Assembly (NCBI RefSeq): GCF_946221105.1
Contig: NZ_CAMICL010000011.1
Location: 1-47,993, forward strand
DNA: 47,993 nucleotides
Reading direction: 5' to 3'
Source of the DNA: an uncultured Corynebacterium sp.
GTDB taxonomy: Bacteria; Actinomycetota; Actinomycetes; Mycobacteriales; Mycobacteriaceae
The translations under genes were made by a program, and so were the position numbers. This document shows positions 33,151 to 39,790 of this stretch, piece by piece (position 1 is the stretch's first letter; each line of letters opens with the position of its first letter). The notes beneath the pieces were generated by a model. It made no database searches, had not been told where the DNA came from, and saw only the letters and a list, made by a program, of their open reading frames with translations.

Positions 33151-35025
33151 CTACTCCTCGCCGTCGGTGGACAGCGCCGCCACGAACGCCTCCTGCGGCA
33201 CGGTGACGGAACCGATGTTCTTCATGCGCTTCTTACCGGCCTTCTGCTTCTCCAAAAGCTTGCGCTTGCGGGAGATGTCGCCGCCGTAGCACTTGGACAG
33301 CACGTCCTTGCGCAGCGCGCGGATGTTCTCGCGGGCGATGATCTTCGAGCCGATGGCGGCCTGGACCGGCACCTCGAACTGCTGGCGCGGGATGAGCTCC
33401 TTGAGCTTCTTGGTCATCTTGTTGCCGTACCACTGCGCGGAATCCTTGTGCACGATGGCGGAGAAGGCGTCCACCGGCTCGCCTTGGAGCAGGATGTCCA
33501 CCTTAACCAGGTCCGCGAGCTGCTCGCCGGCCTCCTCGTAGTTGAGCGAGGCGTAGCCCTTGGTGCGGGATTTCAGCATGTCGAAGAAGTCGAAGATGAT
33601 CTCGCCGAGCGGCATGATGTAGCGCAGCTCCACGCGGTCCTCGGAAAGGTACTCCATGTTCTTCATCTGGCCGCGCTTGGACTGGCACAGCTCCATGGTG
33701 GAGCCGACGAACTCCTGGGGCACGATGATGGTCATGTTCACGATCGGCTCGTAGACCTCGGGGATCTTGCCGCTGGGCCAGTCCGACGGGTTGTGCACGA
33801 GCTGTTCGGTGCCGTCCTCGGACACCACGCGGTAGGTCACGGACGGCGCGGTGGAGATGAGGTCCAGGTCGAACTCGCGCTCTAGGCGGGTACGCGTGAT
33901 CTCCATGTGCAACAGGCCCAAAAAGCCGCAACGGAAGCCGAAGCCCAGCGCAACGGAGGTTTCCGGCTCCCAGGTCAAGGAAGCGTCGTTAAGCTGCAGC
34001 TTCTCCAAGCTCTCGCGCAGCGTGGGGAAGTCTTCCTGGCTCACCGGGAACAGGCCCGAGTAGACCATGGGCTTGACGTCTTCGAAGCCCTCCAGCGGCT
34101 CTTCAGCGCCCTTGGAGGCCCAGGTGACGGTGTCGCCGACGCGGGTATCGCGCACGTCTTTCACACCGGTAATGAGGTAGCCTACCTCGCCGGGGCCTAA
34201 GCCCTTCGTCTTCTTCATGGTGGGCGAGACGACGCCGATCTCGAGGATCTCCAGCGTCTTGCCGGTGTTCATCATCTGCACCTTCTGGTTCGGCTCGAGC
34301 TTGCCGTCCATCATGCGGATGTAGGTGACCACGCCGCGGTAGGTGTCGTACACCGAGTCGAAGATCAGGGCACGCGCCGGTGCGTCGGCGTCGGTCGCTT
34401 CCGCTCCCGACGGGGAGGAAGGAGAAGGGATCAGGTCCACCACGCGGTCGAGGAGCTCCGGCACGCCCTCGCCCGTTTTGCCGGAGACGCGCAGCACGTC
34501 CTCCGGCTCGCAGCCGATGATGTTGGCGATCTCCAGGGCGTACTTCTCCGGGTCCGCCGCCGGCAGGTCGATCTTGTTCAGCACCGGGATGATCTCGAGG
34601 TCGTTGTCAATGGCCATGTACAGGTTGGCCAAGGTTTGCGCCTCGATGCCCTGGGCTGCGTCGACAAGCAAAATTGCCCCCTCACAGGCGTCCAAGCTGC
34701 GGGCGACCTCGTAGGAGAAGTCGACGTGGCCCGGGGTGTCGATCATCTGCAGCACCATCTGCTCGCCCACGTGGTCGCCGGTCTTGGGCACCCACGGCAG
34801 GCGCACGTTTTGCGCCTTGATGGTGATGCCGCGTTCGCGCTCGATGTCCATGTTGTCGAGGTACTGGTCGCGCATCTCGCGCTCGTCGACAACGTTGGAC
34901 AGCTGCAAAATGCGGTCTGCCAGCGTGGACTTGCCGTGGTCGATGTGCGCGATGATGCAGAAGTTGCGGATCCGGGCGGGGTCCGTGAACGTTTCCTCTG
35001 CAAAATTTTTCGATTTGGCGGCCAT
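33151..35025 (-). CDS. lepA: Elongation factor 4 (LepA), ribosomal back-translocase GTPase
   Basis: This translational GTPase acts on stalled or immature ribosomes. The 624-residue protein has G1 AHIDHGKST, G2 with RGITI, G3 DTPGHVDF and G4 NKIDLP, followed by EF-G-like domains and the LepA-specific C-terminal domain ending KAGKKRMKNIGSVTVPQEAF. I choose ATG 35025 (MAAKSKNF...), since it resembles the recalled corynebacterial N-terminus; an in-frame GTG lies at 35034. A TAGGAT box is 9 nt before 35025. Confidence 0.95.
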   Translation of the reverse strand: MAAKSKNFAEETFTDPARIRNFCIIAHIDHGKSTLADRILQLSNVVDEREMRDQYLDNMDIERERGITIKAQNVRLPWVPKTGDHVGEQMVLQMIDTPGHVDFSYEVARSLDACEGAILLVDAAQGIEAQTLANLYMAIDNDLEIIPVLNKIDLPAADPEKYALEIANIIGCEPEDVLRVSGKTGEGVPELLDRVVDLIPSPSSPSGAEATDADAPARALIFDSVYDTYRGVVTYIRMMDGKLEPNQKVQMMNTGKTLEILEIGVVSPTMKKTKGLGPGEVGYLITGVKDVRDTRVGDTVTWASKGAEEPLEGFEDVKPMVYSGLFPVSQEDFPTLRESLEKLQLNDASLTWEPETSVALGFGFRCGFLGLLHMEITRTRLEREFDLDLISTAPSVTYRVVSEDGTEQLVHNPSDWPSGKIPEVYEPIVNMTIIVPQEFVGSTMELCQSKRGQMKNMEYLSEDRVELRYIMPLGEIIFDFFDMLKSRTKGYASLNYEEAGEQLADLVKVDILLQGEPVDAFSAIVHKDSAQWYGNKMTKKLKELIPRQQFEVPVQAAIGSKIIARENIRALRKDVLSKCYGGDISRKRKLLEKQKAGKKRMKNIGSVTVPQEAFVAALSTDGEE

Positions 35026-35034
35026 AGTTGCCAC

Positions 35035-35063
35035 ATCCTACTTTGCGCACCCCGCGCTACGGT
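35035..35063. promoter_or_regulatory. Interlocked divergent promoters of lepA (-) and the CPBP gene (+)
   Basis: Minus: TAGGAT 35035-35040. Plus: TACGGT 35058-35063, 7 nt before ATG 35071. The boxes are 17 bp apart, so the -10 of each sits exactly at the -35 distance of the other. Confidence 0.5.
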
Positions 35064-35070
35064 ATGCACC

Positions 35071-35940
35071 ATGCCTTACCACCGTTTAGGACTTGTTGCC
35101 CGCCACCGCCCCGCCGCGTGGTGGCGGGCGCTGATCGAGCTTGTAGTGCTGGCCGCGCTCGTCGCTGCGTTGGCGATTGCCTCGGTGATCGCCTTCGGAG
35201 TTGTCGCGGGACTGTCGGGCCGCAACTTCGAGATGCTCATGGAGGGCTCCGCGGACCCGCTCAGCCCGCTTGTCCAGATACTGATCATCGTTGCGATCCT
35301 GCCGGCGCCGTTCCTCGCCGCGCGCATCGCCGGCCGCCGCCCGTCCGCGCTGTTCAGCACCGCGCTTGGGATGCGGTGGGGTGTGCTCGGGCGCGCGCTT
35401 GTAGTCGTCGGCGCGGTCTACGGGGCGCAAGTGCTTATCGACGTCCTCCGGGGCGCCCCCGCAGAAGCCACCGTCAACTCGTTCCGACTGAAACTCATCG
35501 CGGCGCTGCTGATCGCCGTGCCGCTGCAATCCGCCGCCGAGGAGTTCATCTTCCGCGGCGCGCTGCCGCAGATTCTGGGCCAGTGGCGGGCACCTGCGTG
35601 GCTGGCGTACCTGCTGCCGGGCGTCGCGTTTGTGGCGGCGCACGCCTACAACTGGATCGGGCTGATCGACATCGCCATTTTCGCCGTGTGCACCGCGGTA
35701 CTGACGTGGCGCTCCGGCGGGCTCGAGGCTTCGATTGCGCTGCACGCGGTGAGTAACACTGTGTTTTTCAGCTACGGCGCGCTGGACATGGTGGACCCGA
35801 ACGCGACGGAAATCGGGTGGCAGCAGATGCTCGGCGCGGCCCTGATGACGGTCGCCTGCACCCTCCTACTGCTGTGGGCGTTGCGAGGGGTTTCAGCCGA
35901 TCAGCAGAAACCCCTTGTCCCAGCAGCCGAGACAGCTTAA
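35071..35940 (+). CDS. CPBP-family intramembrane metalloprotease
   Basis: The 289-residue multi-span protein carries the three CPBP (Abi/Rce1-like) motifs in order: EEFIFRG (EExxxR, about 156), FVAAHAY (FxxxH) and LHAVSNT (HxxxN/B). Roughly eight hydrophobic spans. Such proteases process membrane or lipidated substrates, and some confer self-immunity to bacteriocins; none is seen nearby. ATG 35071 fits the TACGGT promoter, and the open frame further upstream is a lepA shadow. A perfect hairpin begins one base after the TAA. Confidence 0.88.
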   Translation: MPYHRLGLVARHRPAAWWRALIELVVLAALVAALAIASVIAFGVVAGLSGRNFEMLMEGSADPLSPLVQILIIVAILPAPFLAARIAGRRPSALFSTALGMRWGVLGRALVVVGAVYGAQVLIDVLRGAPAEATVNSFRLKLIAALLIAVPLQSAAEEFIFRGALPQILGQWRAPAWLAYLLPGVAFVAAHAYNWIGLIDIAIFAVCTAVLTWRSGGLEASIALHAVSNTVFFSYGALDMVDPNATEIGWQQMLGAALMTVACTLLLLWALRGVSADQQKPLVPAAETA

Positions 35941-35961
35941 GGTTGCAGATTAACTGCAACC
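35941..35961 (+). promoter_or_regulatory. Perfect hairpin just before the PemK-like gene's RBS
   Basis: GGTTGCAG-ATTAA-CTGCAACC is an 8-bp perfect inverted repeat with a 5-nt loop, directly after the CPBP stop and 1 nt before GGAGG (35963-35967). It could be an operator, or an RNA hairpin affecting access to the RBS. No T run follows, so it is a poor terminator. Confidence 0.6.
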
Positions 35962-35974
35962 CGGAGGTGCCAAC

Positions 35975-36481
35975 GTGGCGTTTGAGCGATTGAAGCGCAA
36001 GATTGCGCGGCCTCAGACGGCTTCGCTCGACCAGGGGCTTGCCCAGCTGCACGAACGGGTGACCAACCAGATTGAGATGCGCCGCAAGCGAGCCTCGCGC
36101 GTGAACGTGCGTCCCACCGGCTCGGTGCCCCGCAACGTCTACTACGCCCCCGACATGGACGGCGGCGCCGAACCCGGCGAAGTGGTGTGGGTGAACGTGC
36201 CGTCGCACCCGCCGAAGGAGCGCTCCATGCTGGTGGTGGGCCGCGAGCACAGCGACATTTTGGGGCTGCTCATCTCCCCGGAAAACGAGCACGCGGACGA
36301 CGACCGCTGGTTTGAAATCGGCCCCGGCGACTGGGATTCCTCGGGCCGTCCGTGCTGGGTGCGCCTGGACAAAACGCTGGTGGTGCCGGAGGCCGACGTG
36401 CACCGGCGCGGCACCACCGTCCCGCAGCGCCGCTTCGAGCGGGTGGCCAACACGCTGCGCGAGCGCTTCCAGTGGCTTTAA
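35975..36481 (+). CDS. PemK/MazF-like protein without visible antitoxin
   Basis: The 168 residues have a basic helical N-terminal part (about 1-50: KRKIARPQTASLDQGLAQL...MRRKRASR). A PemK/MazF-like barrel follows: PGEVVWVNVPSHPPKERSMLVVGRE, then ILGLLISPENEH, and WVRLDKTLVVPEADVHRRG. The pattern of GE(I/V)VW, PxLV(I/V)G, and RLD..hhV.. is that of an actinobacterial PemK-like group. MazF toxins are mRNA interferases, but no antitoxin gene lies on either side, so a toxin role is doubtful. GTG 35975 has GGAGG 7 nt upstream. Confidence 0.72.
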   Translation: MAFERLKRKIARPQTASLDQGLAQLHERVTNQIEMRRKRASRVNVRPTGSVPRNVYYAPDMDGGAEPGEVVWVNVPSHPPKERSMLVVGREHSDILGLLISPENEHADDDRWFEIGPGDWDSSGRPCWVRLDKTLVVPEADVHRRGTTVPQRRFERVANTLRERFQWL

Positions 36482-36488
36482 AGACGGT

Positions 36489-36670
36489 TTGGCCCGGCAG
36501 AGACGGACTGTTATCCTGCTCGAGTTGAGCGTTTTCGGCCACCTTCGGGTGTGCGCTGCTACGCGGGCAGGACCTTGGGTTCGCGTTCATAGCCAAAGCA
36601 GTGCGCGTGGTACCCCGGCTGAGACGACGACATTCATGTTCGATTGAGAAACCAAGAGGTATTTCACGCA
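36489..36670 (+). promoter_or_regulatory. rpsT promoter and long leader
   Basis: TTGGCC (36489-36494), 17 bp, TATCCT (36512-36517) is the best -35/-10 pair in the window. Transcription from about 36524 would give a 5' leader of some 147 nt before the rpsT ATG, much longer than elsewhere here. The leader holds GC-rich segments able to fold (GGCCACCTTCGGGTGTGCG region) and the RBS AAGAGG at 36653-36658. No ORF was recognised in it. Confidence 0.6.
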
Positions 36671-36934
36671 ATGGCTAACATTAAGCAGCAGAAGAAGCGC
36701 GTTCTCACCAACGAGAAGCGCCGCATGCGCAACAAGTCCGTCCGCTCCGCCACCCGCACGGAAATCCGCAAGTTCCGTGAGGCTGTGGAGTCCGGCGACA
36801 AGGCTGCCGCTGAGGCGCAGCTGCGCGTTGCTTCCCGCAAGCTGGACAAGGCTGTGACCAAGGGCGTGTTCCACCGCAACTCCGCGGCGAACAAGAAGTC
36901 CAACATGGCTCGTGCCCTGAACAAGATGGACTAG
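36671..36934 (+). CDS. rpsT: 30S ribosomal protein S20
   Basis: The small basic 87-residue protein binds the 5' domain of 16S rRNA early in assembly. MANIKQQKKRVLTNEKRRMRN is the S20 N-terminus, and the helix pair ending GVFHRNSAANKKSNMARALNKM is typical. ATG 36671 is chosen over the frame start at 36644 because the mature S20 begins MANIK. It is preceded by a strong promoter with a long leader and followed by a strong terminator, so it is an independent unit. Confidence 0.97.
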   Translation: MANIKQQKKRVLTNEKRRMRNKSVRSATRTEIRKFREAVESGDKAAAEAQLRVASRKLDKAVTKGVFHRNSAANKKSNMARALNKMD

Positions 36935-36950
36935 TTTCCGTCGTGTTTCG

Positions 36951-36987
36951 CCCCGTGCATCGTTGAATCGGTGCACGGGGCGTTTCG
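36951..36987 (+). terminator. Rho-independent terminator of rpsT
   Basis: An 11-bp perfect stem (CGCCCCGTGCA / TGCACGGGGCG, 12-nt loop) at 36951-36984 is followed by TTT, 16 nt past the rpsT stop. Confidence 0.85.
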
Positions 36988-37024
36988 TGCGTAGACCCGT
37001 TTGAAGAGAAAAGAATCAAGTGCT

Positions 37025-38011
37025 GTGAAACACTCCCGTCGCGCGCTCGCAGCTGCGCTTGCCACTTCCCTGTCATTGTCGGTGCCGGTCACTCCGGCCG
37101 AGGCGCAGCCGTTGAGCTCCTCGCCCGAGTTTGAGGCACTTCTGGCCCGCTACGCCCCGGGCGTGGACCCGGAGCAGGTGCGCGCTCTCGGGGTGCTGGC
37201 GGCGCTGCTGGCCAGCATCGCGATCGCGATTCCGATGGTGAAAAACGGCACCGTGACCTCCCCGTCGCGCGAGCACACCCACTCGCTGAAGGTGGACGGG
37301 CGCACCCGCACCTACGACGTGGTGCTGCCGCGCGGATTCGACTCCGAGAAGTCCTACCCGGTGGTGCTGGGCTTCGGCGGATGGCACCACACCTCCGCCA
37401 ACATGCGCGACTACTCCAACCTGGAGAGCCAGTTCCAGGACGCAATCGTGGTCTACGGCCAGGGCGTGGACAATGCGTGGGGCGGCGCGCCGTACGCGGA
37501 CACCAGCATCGACGAGGATGTCGCGTACACCAAGGCCGTGCTTGACGATGTCGCTTCGCGCTACAACGCCGACACCTCCCGCACCGTCGCGGTCGGACTG
37601 TCCAACGGCGGCGGCATGGTCGCCGCCCTGGCCTGCCACGCCCCGGAGACGGTGCGCGGTGTGGCCTCGGTGGCGGGCGCGTTCTACTCCCCCACCGTCA
37701 CCGGCTGCACTTCCGGCGAGGTGCCGACGATGATCATGCACGGCACCAACGACGGCGTGGTGAGCTACTACGGCGGCTTCCGCCACGGCGCACCGTTCAA
37801 GCCGGTGGAAACGGTGGCGCGCACCTTCGCCCGCAAGAACGATTGCTCGATGGTGGCCTCGCAGTCGCGGTCTGTGGGGATGACCATCTTCGACTTCGAC
37901 AACTGCTCCGCGCCGGTGCGCATCGAGCGTGTCGAGGGCGGCGGCCACACCTGGTTCGACTCGCCTGACGCGACGCGCCAGACGGCGCAGTTCTTGCGCC
38001 GCTACCTCTAG
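37025..38011 (+). CDS. Secreted PHB depolymerase/LpqC-like alpha/beta-hydrolase
   Basis: The 328-residue secreted esterase begins with a signal peptide (KHSRRALAAALATSLSLSVPV...AEA). A short hydrophobic stretch at about 55-70 (LGVLAALLASIAIAIPMV) follows. The hydrolase domain is of the poly(3-hydroxybutyrate) depolymerase/feruloyl esterase type: nucleophile VGLSNGGGMV, the Asp region MIMHGTNDGVVSYYGG and the His in GGGHTW. Cys pairs suggest extracellular folding. The substrate is more likely an ester in the envelope or environment than PHB. The start is GTG 37025 after AAGAGAAAAG; the frame from TTG 37001 is less likely. The stop shares CTAG with the lysE-type gene. Confidence 0.85.
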   Translation: MKHSRRALAAALATSLSLSVPVTPAEAQPLSSSPEFEALLARYAPGVDPEQVRALGVLAALLASIAIAIPMVKNGTVTSPSREHTHSLKVDGRTRTYDVVLPRGFDSEKSYPVVLGFGGWHHTSANMRDYSNLESQFQDAIVVYGQGVDNAWGGAPYADTSIDEDVAYTKAVLDDVASRYNADTSRTVAVGLSNGGGMVAALACHAPETVRGVASVAGAFYSPTVTGCTSGEVPTMIMHGTNDGVVSYYGGFRHGAPFKPVETVARTFARKNDCSMVASQSRSVGMTIFDFDNCSAPVRIERVEGGGHTWFDSPDATRQTAQFLRRYL

Positions 38012-38655
38012 AGCACGCTGATAAGCCCGCGGGCGATGAGCACCGCGCCGACCACCATGAAAAACGCGCCCGCGCCGATGTCGATGTAGGGCCCGGCGCG
38101 CAGGAACTTCCGCCGCACCCGCTCGGCGGAAGTGACCTGAGCGATCACGCCGAACAGGGTAAATGAGCTGAGCCAGAGTGCGGCGATGACGATCAGCGCG
38201 GTGGAAAGCGAGGGGTTCGCCGGCAGAAGCGGCGCGATCATGGCGGTCAGCGCGACCACGATTTTGGGGTTGGCCAGGTTGGTGACCAGGCCTCGTCGAT
38301 AGGCGGCCTGCACCGAACCTAAGCGCTGGACCGCTTCATCCAGGTCCGCGGGCGGGTCGTGCCTGTCGCGCAGCCCGCCGCGCAGATTGTGCTGGCCCAT
38401 CCAGATCAACGCCGCGCCGCCGACCACCTGGATCGCGGTGACAGCCTGCGGCACCGCGTGCAACAGCGCCGCCGCGCCCACAACGGTGAGCGTGAACCAC
38501 AGCGCCGCGCCGGTGTGGATGCCCAGGTTGGTCGCCCAAGCGTGCCTGCGCGAGCGGGTGGCCGTGCGCATGAGCAGCACCATGTCGGGCCCCGGGGCGG
38601 CGGCGCCGACCAGGTTGAGCCCGACGATGACCGCGAGGTCGCCCGGCGCGATCAT
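38008..38655 (-). CDS. LysE/RhtB-family amino acid exporter
   Basis: The 215-residue six-span carrier is of the RhtB/LysE type. GAAAPGPDMVLLMRTATRSRRHAWATNLGIHTG is the characteristic N-terminal motif, and LVTNLANPKIVVALTAMIAPL is the second repeat motif. It probably exports threonine, homoserine or similar amino acids. ATG 38655 overlaps the holA stop (ATGA), the same coupling I recall for a threonine-efflux gene beside holA in C. glutamicum. The open frame upstream to 38781 is a holA shadow. An 11-mer lies at 38294-38304. Confidence 0.9.
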   Translation of the reverse strand: MIAPGDLAVIVGLNLVGAAAPGPDMVLLMRTATRSRRHAWATNLGIHTGAALWFTLTVVGAAALLHAVPQAVTAIQVVGGAALIWMGQHNLRGGLRDRHDPPADLDEAVQRLGSVQAAYRRGLVTNLANPKIVVALTAMIAPLLPANPSLSTALIVIAALWLSSFTLFGVIAQVTSAERVRRKFLRAGPYIDIGAGAFFMVVGAVLIARGLISVL

Positions 38656-39578
38656 GCCAGCTCCGCGATGCGCCGCACCGCATTCTCCAGGGCGAACTCC
38701 GGGTCGCCGCCCTGGCCCTTCACCTCGGCGTCCAGGTCGGAGACGATGATCACTGCGTGCGAGACCGCGTCCCCGCTCCACTGGCGCGCCACCTGTATGG
38801 TCTTCTTCGCCACGTACGGGTGCATGCCGACGGTGCGCGCCAGCTGGTCCGGGTTGCCGCGCACCCCGTGCAGCTTGGCGATGTCGCCGACCTTGCGCGC
38901 GAGCGCCGCCGCGATGGACACCGGGCTGGTGCCCAGCTGCAGGGCGCGGCGTGTGGAGGCGAGCGCCCGGTCCGCGCGCCCCGCCACCGCCTGGTCGGCG
39001 ATGTCGAAGCCGGCGACCTCAGCCACGCCCACGTAGTAGGCGCGCACGGCCTCGACGGTGAGCTCGCCCTCGGTGTCGCTGACCAGTTGGCTCACCGCGG
39101 AGGCGAGCTCGCGCAGGTCCGAGCCGACCGATTCCAGCACAGCGGCGGCCACGTCCGGGGTGGGGCGCACGCCGTGGCTGCGGAACTCCTCCATCAGCCA
39201 GGAGCGGCGCTCGTTGTCCTTCAGCGGATCGGCCTTGTGCACCTCGGCTACCTTTGCGAACTTCTTCACCATCGCCTTTTGGCGCCCGCCGCCGGTGTGC
39301 TCGACAACCAGCGTGATCCCCGGCGCCGGGTTCACGCAAGCCTGCAGCAGGATCTCGGTGGGCTCCTTGCCGGCGAGCTCGGCGTGCTTGACCACCACCA
39401 CGCGGTCCTCCGCGAACAGCGACGGGCTGGTCGCCATCGCGATCTCGCCTTCAGAGACATCGCCGGCGCGCAGGGTGGTCACCTCCACGCCCTCGCCGGC
39501 TTGGGCGACGATGGCTTTGGTTGCGCGCTCTGCGAGGAAATCGTCCTCGCCGAGCACCAGGTGCACGGGGTTGAGCAT
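38652..39578 (-). CDS. holA: DNA polymerase III subunit delta (HolA)
   Basis: HolA is the clamp-loader delta subunit that opens the beta sliding clamp. The N-terminal VHLVLGEDDFLAER begins an AAA+-like domain without a functional P-loop, as expected for delta, and the C-terminal helical domain (SIAAALARKVGDIAKLHGV, PYVAKKTIQVARQW) is typical. An ATG at 39587 is in frame, but it lies inside TAAGAT (39586-39591), a -10 box exactly 7 nt from ATG 39578 (MLNPVHLVLG), so I take 39578 (308 residues, leaderless). Confidence 0.92.
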   Translation of the reverse strand: MLNPVHLVLGEDDFLAERATKAIVAQAGEGVEVTTLRAGDVSEGEIAMATSPSLFAEDRVVVVKHAELAGKEPTEILLQACVNPAPGITLVVEHTGGGRQKAMVKKFAKVAEVHKADPLKDNERRSWLMEEFRSHGVRPTPDVAAAVLESVGSDLRELASAVSQLVSDTEGELTVEAVRAYYVGVAEVAGFDIADQAVAGRADRALASTRRALQLGTSPVSIAAALARKVGDIAKLHGVRGNPDQLARTVGMHPYVAKKTIQVARQWSGDAVSHAVIIVSDLDAEVKGQGGDPEFALENAVRRIAELA

Positions 39579-39585
39579 GCGGGCC

Positions 39586-39591
39586 ATCTTA
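39586..39591 (-). promoter_or_regulatory. -10 box of holA
   Basis: TAAGAT on the minus strand, 7 nt from ATG 39578. It overlaps the other candidate start at 39587. Confidence 0.55.
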
Positions 39592-39679
39592 CGTCCTACT
39601 CCCGTGCCGCACCGAGTCCTGCACCTCGCGTGAACCGCCGAAAGATTTCATCGTTTTTCTCCCGGATAACCCTGGCAAT

Positions 39680-39738
39680 TTGATCACGAAGGCTTCATAC
39701 TTTTATAGGAGCCTCTGCCGGGCGTCACTGCCCGGTAG
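39680..39738 (+). promoter_or_regulatory. Promoter and 5'-leader hairpin of the giant surface protein gene
   Basis: TTGATC (39680-39685), 17 bp, TTATAG (39703-39708). The leader, from about 39715 to 39790, starts with a stable hairpin (CTGCCGGGC / GCCCGGTAG, loop GTCACT, 39715-39738, one G-U pair). The RBS AAAAGGA lies 6 nt before GTG 39791. The rest of the 199-bp gap holds no other feature I can support. Confidence 0.5.
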
Positions 39739-39790
39739 CGCACCTGCTGCTTCGCACCGGACTGACACCAACAAACGAAAAGGACACCCT

